A DNA stretch of 64,000 bases from JAUVPY01 sp034412795. GTDB lineage: Bacteria > Chloroflexota > Anaerolineae > 4572-78 > NAK82. The position numbers and the translations under genes are program-made. Below are positions 18,501 to 25,383 of the stretch, piece by piece (position 1 is the first letter of the stretch; every line of letters begins with the position of its first letter). The notes under the pieces are model-generated. The model had not been told where the DNA came from and did not search any database. It saw only the letters and a program-made list of their open reading frames with translations. The stretch covers positions 45,021 to 109,020 of the forward strand of contig DAOUMD010000068.1 in NCBI GenBank assembly GCA_034412795.1. The letters run 5' to 3'.

Positions 18501-20385
18501 CTACACCACGCAGCAGGTCACCCAGGCGGAGATCAAAACCCACATTGTGGATCAGGCCGAACCCATCCACGTGGGCGAGGTCGGCGCAGAAGCTATCTTG
18601 CCGGGCACCTACTCTGATGCCGGTGTCGACACGGATGGCGATGGTAAGTACGACCAGTTGGTGATCACGGTCAACATACAGGTTGAGCCGGTAGAGGCCG
18701 GACAGGCTTTCCGGTTAGAAGGGTGGCTGGTTGATGAACACGGTTCTCTTATCTCGTGGGCCATCACTGATCCTCAGGTATTGAGTGATGGAGTGCACGC
18801 GCTTTCGTTGGCTTTCGACGGGCGCATCATCAACGAGCATGGTGTGGATGGTCCCTACACCCTGGTTGCCTTAAAGATCTTACCTGGGGATATCTACGAT
18901 GTGCAGGACGAAGTACATGTGGCTTACACAACTTCAGCCTATGACTATGACCACGACGATTTTGAGGGGCCCGGGGTTCTGCCAATTGCCAGTGTCTTCG
19001 ACGATCATATGGAGAACGGTCTTGGTCAGTGGACCGCGGAATCGCCGCCTTGGAACCTCAACGACATGGTGTGGTATAGCTACACTCACGCCTGGGAGGC
19101 GGATGCTTCAGGCAGTCAAAGCGGTTCGCTGACGACGGTCCCGCTGGATCTGTCGGGCTACGCTGACCCGATGTTGCGGTTTAGGACGTGTTATGCGATG
19201 CAGCCTGCTGCTGACGTGGGCCGTATTGAGGTGTCGACGGATGGGGTTGAATGGACCGAAGTGGCTAGCTATACTGGCTCCACGTTACATTGGACTACCC
19301 AATTTGTGGATCTGGGCAACTTCGAGGATGAACCGACTTTCCTACTACGGTTCAATGCGAATTCCGCCGATAGGCTGTTGTGGTATGTGGATGACGTATA
19401 CCTCGGCGCCTGGACAGACGACGACGGAGATGGCATCTCGACCATCGACGAAGATCTGAACGGGGATGGTGACCCGTCGAACGACGACAGCGACGGCGAC
19501 GGTGTACCCGATTACCTGGAGCCAAACAATGGGGACACGGACCTTGACGGCACCTATGACTACCTGGATCCGGATGACGACGGGGATGGGGCTCCCACTG
19601 CCGACGAGGGGACAGGTGATGCTGACAACGATGGGCTGCCCAACTACCTGGACCCGGACGACGACGACGATGGCATCCCCAGCGCCGACGAAGATGTCAA
19701 CGGTGACGGGAACCCAGCCAACGATGACAGCGACGGGGATGGTACGCCCAACTATCTGGATCCAGATGACGATGGAGACGGCATCCCCACCACTGACGAG
19801 GACATAAATGGTGACGTTAACCTGTCCAACGACGACAGCGACGGTGACGGCATCCCCAACTACCTGGACCCGGATGACGATGGAGACAGCGTGCCCACTG
19901 CCGAGGAGGACGTCAACGGTGACGGGGACCCGACGAACGACAACAGCGATGGGGATGGCACGCCGGACTACCTGGATCCGGATGATGATGGCGACGGGGT
20001 TCCCACCGCCGATGAGGATTTCAACGGCGATGGCAACTCGGCGAACGACGACAGCGACGGGGATGGTACGCCCAACTATCTGGACCCGGACGACGACGGG
20101 GATGGCACCTCGACTAAAGACGAGGGTGTGACCAATGATCAAGACCAGGACAACGTGCCGGATTACCTGGAGCCAGACAACGTAGACACGGACGGGAATG
20201 GCACCAACGACCAATTTGACGACGACGACGATGGAGATGGTGTCCCGACCGCCGAAGAGGATTGGAACCGAGATGGCAACCCGACCAATGACGATGGTAA
20301 TGCTAATGGCATCCCCGATTACTTGGACGCCGAGATCAGTGAGTCGCCGATAACGTCTATATACCTGCCGCTTGTCATCAAGTAG
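15580..20385 (+). CDS. Giant secreted protein: transglutaminase-like core, Ig-like domains and thrombospondin type 3 repeats
   Basis: The 1601-residue protein shares its plan with the preceding gene. It has a signal peptide (about 1-31), an Asp-rich calcium segment (40-90) and a transglutaminase-like core with Cys336 in NQCSNVAGLLTAFERSAGIP and His368 in FDHSAEMWLNGNW, the same 32-residue spacing. It differs by two Ig-like domains (about 510-700, e.g. FSISVPSSQSVAQTASVEV). Then come the DxDGDGxYDQLVI domains, a MAM-like domain (about 1142-1278), a very long thrombospondin type 3 array and the tail IYLPLVIK. GGAGGA precedes the ATG. It probably arose by duplication. A structural or cross-linking surface role is inferred. 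Confidence 0.75.
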   Translation: MPKKRIKYLIVLALWLFPIFTPSFAPAAIAQGSGWSYVSADFDGDGMPNAIEEAGWCNAVGCFQTDPQDWDSDDDGLTDGEEKLYETDPQDAYSPGIYVAYEDHLKTRQYSAKDSHSVQPWGWQQYGNRYISLDAVVVRRGSTFTVGGPPNATIQVQESTSLTDLTPERDPCSGRWHISVPTGGTVGKYQITLQEEGIWSQSLNLYVVFELPTPTSSFTQAMIDTFLYDDDPENTRDEIGVNLGVYEYTQEEEGYSWIPDTGWISAGYGYAFYLQPFEPFVFEDHVIETINGRTNQWDAAKDLIEYTDKVTRFHIHNWHESSWEVLNENPDNGNQCSNVAGLLTAFERSAGIPARPFFVDWVHRSFDHSAEMWLNGNWYAGRGYNWGGDGEPEGCTLGTTGCGSTSGCKCGFVGPKSRSSWGYKPFHSHGGGIGQVIAASGEDMVLADLQAWPSQAWNEYRWPSWDWNSIVRKDWFETLFVPYWSGHGWSQEPQVTGTPPNVWPPVTDFSISVPSSQSVAQTASVEVPINLNTSNGFDNIVDLSVTGLPPNTTYSFEPDYYCVPNCSRTLVITASDQTPVGTYAPITVEGSGGLDREATFELNVTSPPDFTIEVLPQSQVVTPTGSVDYTVTLDALFGFDETVNLSVDNVPISTTATFLPSPEVVPPGSRTLRITTSDTPTDTYDLVVNGESASVQHSDVAALIVDDGGSLSGQGGLGLTVLTDSPTPETDRMAQSSSTEWYVGGLRDYGLDLDGDGYYDQLVIEIEVVAPQAGTYWIQADIGPDHFVEDLLWTGGLIAGDAVRVDLAEGSNTVQFAFEGLDISSARVDGSYVLKYLSITDVDNPTPEDFANQSLGYWRSVYTTAAYRAYDFQNWGAALSGVVSEQGIDSDGDGRYEGLTLNVGLDIFKPGTYTVQGGLYDAQGQFIGWADWTGTGSTAVLNFMALKGTVGPYTLGEVNLINAEGVIIDSMAGAYTTQQVTQAEIKTHIVDQAEPIHVGEVGAEAILPGTYSDAGVDTDGDGKYDQLVITVNIQVEPVEAGQAFRLEGWLVDEHGSLISWAITDPQVLSDGVHALSLAFDGRIINEHGVDGPYTLVALKILPGDIYDVQDEVHVAYTTSAYDYDHDDFEGPGVLPIASVFDDHMENGLGQWTAESPPWNLNDMVWYSYTHAWEADASGSQSGSLTTVPLDLSGYADPMLRFRTCYAMQPAADVGRIEVSTDGVEWTEVASYTGSTLHWTTQFVDLGNFEDEPTFLLRFNANSADRLLWYVDDVYLGAWTDDDGDGISTIDEDLNGDGDPSNDDSDGDGVPDYLEPNNGDTDLDGTYDYLDPDDDGDGAPTADEGTGDADNDGLPNYLDPDDDDDGIPSADEDVNGDGNPANDDSDGDGTPNYLDPDDDGDGIPTTDEDINGDVNLSNDDSDGDGIPNYLDPDDDGDSVPTAEEDVNGDGDPTNDNSDGDGTPDYLDPDDDGDGVPTADEDFNGDGNSANDDSDGDGTPNYLDPDDDGDGTSTKDEGVTNDQDQDNVPDYLEPDNVDTDGNGTNDQFDDDDDGDGVPTAEEDWNRDGNPTNDDGNANGIPDYLDAEISESPITSIYLPLVIK
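19485..20340 (+). repeat. 108-bp in-gene tandem repeats encoding thrombospondin type 3 units
   Basis: The 3' part of the second giant gene consists of about eight degenerate 108-bp units. Each encodes 36 residues with the pattern NYLDPDDDGDGIP, then xxDEDxNGD, then NDDSDGDGxP. The Asp spacing is that of calcium-coordinating thrombospondin type 3 repeats. Nucleotide similarity between units is high enough for slippage and copy-number change. Confidence 0.8.
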
Positions 20386-20411
20386 ACACTTGGAGGCTAT
20401 AACTCATCACA

Positions 20412-20453
20412 GCAAACAAAAGAGCGATGCGCCAGCATCGCTCTTTTGTTTGC
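20412..20453. terminator. Bidirectional terminator between convergent genes
   Basis: A perfect 19-bp stem is formed by 20412-20430 and 20435-20453 around a four-base loop. The outer part is A-rich on one side and T-rich on the other (AAACAAAAG / CTTTTGTTT), so it can end transcription of both the giant secreted protein gene on the plus strand and the epimerase gene on the minus strand. Confidence 0.85.
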
Positions 20454-20466
20454 CTCTCCCACGTCT

Positions 20467-21108
20467 TCACTGACCGTAAATATGCGTGTACCGGTAGTGC
20501 AGCTTGGCCACGTTTTCTGGGGGAATCTCTTCCGGCTGTCCAATCTGCAAGGCGTACCACACCGTGCGTGCCACATCTTCCACCATCACAGCCGCTTTGA
20601 CCGCAGCTTCTGGGGTAGGGCCGATGGTGAAGACGCCATGCTGTTTGAGAAGCACGGCCATTGAGTCACCGATGGACTCTACGACGATGCGTCCAATATC
20701 CTCACCGCCGATGAGCGCGAACTCTCCGCATGGGATGGGGCCGCCAAATTCGTCCGCCTGGGCGGTCAAGTAGACCGGGATGGGCTTGCCTACGGCGGCA
20801 AAAGCGGTGGCGTAGGGCGAATGGGTGTGGACCACACCGTTGACGTCCGGGCGGTGACGGTAGATGTACAGGTGACTGTCCGTATCGGACGATGCCTTGA
20901 GGTCGCCCTCAATACGGTTACCGTCCAGGTCTACGATGACCATGTGCTCCGGACGCAGCGTCTCGTAGCGTATCCCTGAAGGCTTGATGACGACGTAGCC
21001 GGTATCCGCGTCCCGCGCACTCACGTTGCCCCCCGTCCAGGTGACCAGATTGTTCTTGGGCAACTCCATATGCAGTTGCCACACTTCCTCTCGTAGCGAT
21101 TCTAACAA
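20467..21108 (-). CDS. araD: L-ribulose-5-phosphate 4-epimerase
   Basis: The class II aldolase-fold protein interconverts L-ribulose 5-phosphate and D-xylulose 5-phosphate. From the TTG at 21108 it begins MLESLREEVWQLHMELPKNN, which aligns with the start of Escherichia coli AraD, and GAGGTAAG lies just upstream. Longer in-frame starts up to 21249 run through an intergenic repeat and are unlikely. The 213-residue protein shows the substrate and zinc segments TGGNVSARD, KPSGI, SSDTDSHLYIY and VVHTHSPYATAFA; the paired histidines of HTH bind zinc. It lies 200 bp downstream of ribulokinase, consistent with an arabinose or ribulose catabolic pair; no isomerase is in the window. Confidence 0.9.
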   Translation of the reverse strand: MLESLREEVWQLHMELPKNNLVTWTGGNVSARDADTGYVVIKPSGIRYETLRPEHMVIVDLDGNRIEGDLKASSDTDSHLYIYRHRPDVNGVVHTHSPYATAFAAVGKPIPVYLTAQADEFGGPIPCGEFALIGGEDIGRIVVESIGDSMAVLLKQHGVFTIGPTPEAAVKAAVMVEDVARTVWYALQIGQPEEIPPENVAKLHYRYTHIYGQ

Positions 21109-21308
21109 GGTTCTTACCTCGCTTCTGATGCGTAAAACGTGAAACGTGAGGTGTGAATGGAGGTACCACGCATTACGCGGCGTATTTCGTTTGAGTGGAT
21201 TTGCCGATGAGGCCGTGGCAGTATGCCAAGAATTGTGTAATTGCATCATTTACACGCACAAAAGTCGGCTTTTTACACAGAATCTGCAATACTACCGAGG
21301 CCGCGCCG

Positions 21309-22991
21309 TCAGGAATTGGCCAGGACTTTAGCCTTAAGATCCTTGAGGCGCTTCATTGCGTCGTTGGCACCCCGTCCGAAGTAGTCGTGCAGAATGACGT
21401 ATTCGGCAAACAACTGATCGTAGACTTCTTTGTTCTCCGCAATAGGATGGTATGCTTCGTCACGCAGACGCGCCATATGTTTGCTGGCTTCGGCAATGGT
21501 ATCGTAACCGCCTGCCGCTTTGCCGGCTGCAACCGCACCGTGCATAGCCGAACCGAACGCGCCGCCCTGACGTGTCTCTGCGATGTGGATAGGCCGCCCG
21601 GTGACATCCGCATAGATCTGCATCAGTAACTTGTTGCGATCAGGCAACCCGCCCGTGGCTACAATCTCGCTGACCGGCACCCCATTTTCCTCGAAGGTCT
21701 CGATGATAATGCGTGTGCCATAGGCCGTGGCTTCGATCAGCGCCCGGTAGATTTCCTCGGGTTTGGTGGCCAGTGTGGCGCCCAACAACATGCCGGTCAA
21801 ATCCACGTCTACCAACACGCTGCGGTTGCCGTTCCACCAGTCCAGAGCAACCAGCCCACTTTCACCGGGCTTCAAACGCCCAGCTTTCTCTTCAAGCAAC
21901 TGGTGGACGTCGATGCCTTGCTCCTTGGCCTCTTGCTCGTAGGCGGCCGGCACACAATTCTCCACGAACCAGGCGAAATGGTCACCCACGCACGACTGGC
22001 CCGCTTCGTATCCGAAGAGGCCGGGCACGATACCATCCTCGACGTAGCCGCACATGCCGGGCACGATGTTCTCATCGGTACCCATCACCATGTGGCAGTT
22101 GGAGGTGCCCATGATGATCACCATCCGGGCTGGCTCTACGACCGTGGCCGCTGGAACCGAGACGTGAGCGTCCACGTTAGCAATAGCTACCGCCGTGCCT
22201 GGCTTTAGCCCGGTCCAGCCCGCTGCCTCTTCGGTCAACCCGCCAGCCTTGGCTCCCAATGGGTATGTGTCGCGGGACATCTTCTCGTCGATGATGTTCT
22301 CCATGCGTGGGTCTAGCGCCTTGAAGAACTCACTCGACGGGAACCCTTCGCGCTTGGACCAGATGGCCTTGTAGCCCGCTGTGCACGAGTTACGCTTTTC
22401 CTCGCCCGTCAACTGCCACACCACCCAGTCGGCGCCCTCAAGCAGCCGGTCGGCTGCCTCGTATACTTCTGGCGCTTCGTCCAGGATCTGCCAGGCCTTG
22501 GGGAAAAACCATTCGGAGCTGATCTTGCCCCCATAGCGGTTCAGGAAGCTATATCCCAGTTCCCGGGCGATTTCGTTCAGCTTGTTGGCCTCAGGTTGGG
22601 CTGCGTGGTGTTTCCACAGTTTGACCCAGGTGTGAGGTTTCTCCCGCCACTCGGGCAGGAAGCACAGAGGGGTGCCATCTGCTTTGGTGGGGAGCATCGT
22701 GCACGCGGTGAAGTCAATACCCAGTCCGATTACATCTTCGGAATCCACACTGCTCTCTTCGAGAACAGCCGGGATGGCCCGCTTGAACACTTCCAGGTAA
22801 TCGTTGGGGTCTTGCAAGGCCCAATCTGGCTCCAAGCGTATATCGGTGCCCGGTAATTTCTCGTCGATGACGCCATTTGCATAGGGGTGAACGGCGGTGG
22901 CAATCTCTTGCCCATTGCCTACGTCGACCAGCACAGCTCGCCCGGACTCGGTGCCGAAGTCCACGCCAATTGCGTACTTGCGCTCACTCAT
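21309..22991 (-). CDS. araB: Ribulokinase
   Basis: The 560-residue protein of the FGGY sugar kinase family phosphorylates L-ribulose with ATP. It starts YAIGVDFGTESGRAVLVDV, the phosphate-1 motif of the family, and has GLGIDFTACTMLP and the adenosine-binding segment VATGGLPDRNKLLMQIYADV near residue 450. Length and motifs match AraB. AGGAGG precedes the ATG. A possible minus-strand promoter lies about 270 bp upstream. Together with the downstream epimerase it feeds D-xylulose 5-phosphate into the pentose phosphate pathway. Confidence 0.92.
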   Translation of the reverse strand: MSERKYAIGVDFGTESGRAVLVDVGNGQEIATAVHPYANGVIDEKLPGTDIRLEPDWALQDPNDYLEVFKRAIPAVLEESSVDSEDVIGLGIDFTACTMLPTKADGTPLCFLPEWREKPHTWVKLWKHHAAQPEANKLNEIARELGYSFLNRYGGKISSEWFFPKAWQILDEAPEVYEAADRLLEGADWVVWQLTGEEKRNSCTAGYKAIWSKREGFPSSEFFKALDPRMENIIDEKMSRDTYPLGAKAGGLTEEAAGWTGLKPGTAVAIANVDAHVSVPAATVVEPARMVIIMGTSNCHMVMGTDENIVPGMCGYVEDGIVPGLFGYEAGQSCVGDHFAWFVENCVPAAYEQEAKEQGIDVHQLLEEKAGRLKPGESGLVALDWWNGNRSVLVDVDLTGMLLGATLATKPEEIYRALIEATAYGTRIIIETFEENGVPVSEIVATGGLPDRNKLLMQIYADVTGRPIHIAETRQGGAFGSAMHGAVAAGKAAGGYDTIAEASKHMARLRDEAYHPIAENKEVYDQLFAEYVILHDYFGRGANDAMKRLKDLKAKVLANS

Positions 22992-23083
22992 AGCAACCTC
23001 CTAGATGTGAGATAGTGTATTGATGATTGAAACCCAACATCGGGTCGATTTCCGCGGAGTTTGAAGGGGGTGCATTTTAATTT

Positions 23084-23148
23084 GGGGGAACCAACCTTGC
23101 GAAGGTTCAGGCGACCGTAGGTCGCACGCCTTCACAAGGGTTCGCCCC
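23084..23148. repeat. Palindromic REP-like element with nested hairpins
   Basis: An outer inverted repeat (GGGGgAACC...CCTTG against CAAGGGTTcGCCCC) encloses two smaller perfect hairpins, AACCTTgcgAAGGTT and GCGACCgtaGGTCGC. It lies in the 530-bp gap between the ribulokinase and PfkB genes. Its vocabulary (GGTCGC, GTTCGCCCC) is shared with the element at 23380-23471. Confidence 0.6.
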
Positions 23149-23263
23149 AGGCCTGAAATACGCCCGTTTGAAAGTGAGGGGATATGTTCCCACTGCCAAC
23201 GAGCAGCTTACCAAACTATACGCATTTCGTCAAGTAGCTTGCTTGAATTCCATTCTTCTCCAG

Positions 23264-23292
23264 TTATAACTTGACATAATGATAGATTACAA
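23264..23292 (-). promoter_or_regulatory. Candidate sigma70 promoter for the araB-araD unit
   Basis: On the minus strand TTGTAA (23292-23287) and TTATAA (23269-23264) are separated by 17 bp. It points toward the ribulokinase gene and would give a 5' leader of about 260 nt. No operator could be recognised. Confidence 0.35.
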
Positions 23293-23379
23293 ACTCCTGT
23301 CAGCTAATTGCAGGTAGCCTGGAAGTTGCACCGTCCCGTCGATTGGCCCATAATGAAGGATGTCACAGTAAACGTCATC

Positions 23380-23471
23380 GTATCTTCTCAAAATGTAGGG
23401 GTGATCCCTTGTGGTCGCCCTGTCGGGCAGGCGCAAGGCACTGCCCCTACCCCCAATTATTGAGAAGATAC
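23380..23471. mobile_element. 92-bp MITE-like element with 8-bp target duplication
   Basis: Perfect 12-bp terminal inverted repeats GTATCTTCTCAA (23380-23391) and TTGAGAAGATAC (23460-23471) enclose an imperfect palindrome (GTAGGGGTG...GCCCCTAC). Both ends are flanked by the same eight bases, ACGTCATC (23372-23379 and 23472-23479), as expected for a target-site duplication. It has no coding capacity, so a full-length element elsewhere would have to supply the transposase. It lies 52 bp upstream of the PfkB kinase gene. Confidence 0.75.
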
Positions 23472-23523
23472 ACGTCATCCCTATTGGAGCAGTTGAGCGT
23501 ATGATGGGAAATGGAGATCCGGT

Positions 23524-24441
23524 ATGAGCGTTGCCTGGGATGTTCTCGGTATTGGCGTAGTCACCGTGGATGATCTGATCTACGTTGATCATTACCCCTC
23601 GCCTGGCACCAAAATGCCGATCCAGACACAGCGGCGTGAGGGGGGTGGTTTGACGGGGACCGCATTGGTAGCCGCCTCGCGCCTGGGGGCCAGGTGTGCG
23701 TACGGTGGGGTGTTGGGGTCTGACGAACTCTCTCGTTTCTCTCTTCAGGAACTGGAGCGAGAGGGAGTGGATTGTAACCCGGCCTTGCGCCGTGACGGGG
23801 CGCGGCCCATTCACTCGCTGGTGGTTGTTGATCAGTCAACAGCTCAACGCACGATTATTTACTCGACGGCGGGCTACACCCGGCGCAGGCCTGAGGAGAT
23901 AACGGAGGAGCTGATAACCAATTGCCGGGTGCTGTTCGTTGATCATTTGACCGCGGAGGGCGGGCTACGCGCCGTCGAGTTGGCTCACGTACACGGGATT
24001 CCCGTCGTCGGTGACATTGAGCGCGAGGGCCGGCCAGGTGTGTCGGAGTTGATACGCCAGGTGGATCATCTCATCGTTGGGGGTGACCTGGCTCAAAGGC
24101 TCACGGGCGAAAACAAGCCAGGGGCTATGGTGCGCGCCCTCTCGGAAGACGGCCGGGCGTGTTGTGTGGTGACGGCGGGTGAGCGTGGCTGTTGGTATGC
24201 AGAAGGTGGCGGGGACGTACGGCATTACCCGGCCTATAAGGTTCAGGTCATAGACACTACTGGCTGTGGCGACGTCTTCCACGGCGCGTACGCGGCCTGC
24301 ATCGCTCAGGGAGAAAGTGTGGATACGGCGATTCAAATAGCGACAGCGGCGGCCGGGATTAAAGCCACCCAGCCGGGTGGCCGGACTGGAATTCCCGGCC
24401 GGGCTATGATCGACCGCTTCTTGAGAGAGTATCATGCTTGA
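23524..24441 (+). CDS. PfkB family carbohydrate kinase
   Basis: The 305-residue protein is a ribokinase-like sugar kinase. It has the N-terminal substrate loop REGGGLTGTALVAASRLGA (about residues 38-56) and the C-terminal signature DTTGCGDVFHGAYAACIAQG, which holds the catalytic aspartate of GD and the anion hole. In this signature a cysteine replaces the usual alanine of GAGD. GGAGATCCGGT precedes the ATG. It lies divergent from the araB-araD genes across a repeat-rich gap, so a link to sugar catabolism is plausible. The phosphorylated sugar is not known. Confidence 0.85.
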   Translation: MSVAWDVLGIGVVTVDDLIYVDHYPSPGTKMPIQTQRREGGGLTGTALVAASRLGARCAYGGVLGSDELSRFSLQELEREGVDCNPALRRDGARPIHSLVVVDQSTAQRTIIYSTAGYTRRRPEEITEELITNCRVLFVDHLTAEGGLRAVELAHVHGIPVVGDIEREGRPGVSELIRQVDHLIVGGDLAQRLTGENKPGAMVRALSEDGRACCVVTAGERGCWYAEGGGDVRHYPAYKVQVIDTTGCGDVFHGAYAACIAQGESVDTAIQIATAAAGIKATQPGGRTGIPGRAMIDRFLREYHA

Positions 24442-24467
24442 AAATACTGCACCCTCGGCTTTCATAA

Positions 24468-24544
24468 TTGTACCCTATTTGTCCCTCGTTTGTCACCATT
24501 CTGCCATAAATCCTATTTACCAGGCGCTTTGCTTCTGCTACAAT
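24468..24544 (+). promoter_or_regulatory. Promoter with four in-phase Pho-box-like half sites (phoB-like gene)
   Basis: TTGTACC (24468), TTGTCCC (24479), TTGTCAC (24490) and CTGCCAT (24501) start exactly 11 bp apart, the spacing and consensus of PhoB half-sites (CTGTCAT). They lie upstream of a plausible sigma70 promoter, TTTACC (24516-24521) N17 TACAAT (24539-24544), and 30 bp before the ATG of the response regulator gene. This suggests autoregulation by the encoded PhoB-like protein. Confidence 0.6.
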
Positions 24545-24573
24545 GAAAGAGAGTGGCATACCAGGAGACGCCT

Positions 24574-25260
24574 ATGTCCGCCAAAATCCTGATTGTAGAT
24601 GACGAACCCCCTATTATAGATGTGCTGTCCTATAACCTGAAGCAAGCTAACTACCAAGTGGTTATCGCCCGGGATGGTGAAGAAGCACTGGCCCAGGCGC
24701 AGCGCGAGCAGCCTGATCTGATCATTCTTGACTTGATGCTACCTCGTCTGGATGGGATAGAGGTGTGTCGCATATTGCGCCGCGAGCGCGATGTGCCGAT
24801 CATTATGCTTACTGCTCGCGAGTCTGAGGTAGACCGGGTAGTTGGTCTTGAGTTAGGGGCCGACGATTACGTTGTCAAGCCCTTTAGCGTGCGTGAATTG
24901 TTGGCCCGGGTAAAAAATGTATTGCGTCGGACTGCCCCGCGGTCGCCAGAGGCATCGCCGGATAACGTCCAAATCGGAGCGTTGACCGTGGACGCTGCCC
25001 GCCGCGAGGCCTATCTGGCGGCGGTGGAACTGGAGCTCACCCAGCTTGAGTTCGAGGTGTTGTACGCTTTGGCACGTCACGTCGGCTGCGTACTGAGCCG
25101 GGAACAACTTCTAGAGCAAGTGTGGGACTATGATTACCACGGGGACTTGCGTGTAGTAGATGCAGTCATCAAGCGTCTGCGTGCCAAGCTGCGCCAGGCC
25201 GCGCCCAAAGCTGAGATAATCGTCACTGTGCGTGGGGTGGGTTATAAGTTGAGTCCATAG
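24574..25260 (+). CDS. PhoB/OmpR-family response regulator
   Basis: The 228-residue protein has a receiver domain (acidic pair D9-D10, phosphorylatable D53 in LIILDLMLPR, lysine in VVKPF near 102). An OmpR-type winged helix follows, ending in DYDYHGDLRVVDAVIKRLRAKL, with the final strand VRGVGYKL. I chose the ATG at 24574 because AGGAG lies six bases upstream; an in-frame GTG at 24553 has none. The kinase gene follows. The Pho-box-like sites in front of this gene and in front of 27178 argue for a phosphate-type regulator, called phoB-like here without proof of phosphate sensing. Confidence 0.85.
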   Translation: MSAKILIVDDEPPIIDVLSYNLKQANYQVVIARDGEEALAQAQREQPDLIILDLMLPRLDGIEVCRILRRERDVPIIMLTARESEVDRVVGLELGADDYVVKPFSVRELLARVKNVLRRTAPRSPEASPDNVQIGALTVDAARREAYLAAVELELTQLEFEVLYALARHVGCVLSREQLLEQVWDYDYHGDLRVVDAVIKRLRAKLRQAAPKAEIIVTVRGVGYKLSP

Positions 25261-25271
25261 GTAAAGTTGGA

Positions 25272-25323
25272 AGATTGGAAGACTGGAAGATTGGGGGCCA
25301 CCCATCTTCCAGTCTTCCAATCT
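25272..25323. repeat. Long perfect hairpin between regulator and kinase genes
   Basis: AGATTGGAAGACTGGAAGAT (from 25272) is repeated as its exact reverse complement ending at 25323, giving a stem of about 20 bp with a short G/C loop. No T-run follows. It may be a dispersed palindromic repeat, an mRNA processing site or a partial terminator that lowers kinase expression. Confidence 0.6.
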
Positions 25324-25383
25324 GAGAATGTGGCTGTCTCATCACATGGTTCCTGATGTAGTGTAGCCCTGGAGTTTAGTTTC

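Noticed and set aside
19345..20214. A 289-residue minus-strand open frame rich in Val and Ile
   Set aside because: It is the mirror of the Asp-rich thrombospondin repeats on the plus strand; GAC/GAT-rich repeats leave the complement free of stops. It has no ribosome site or protein-like character.
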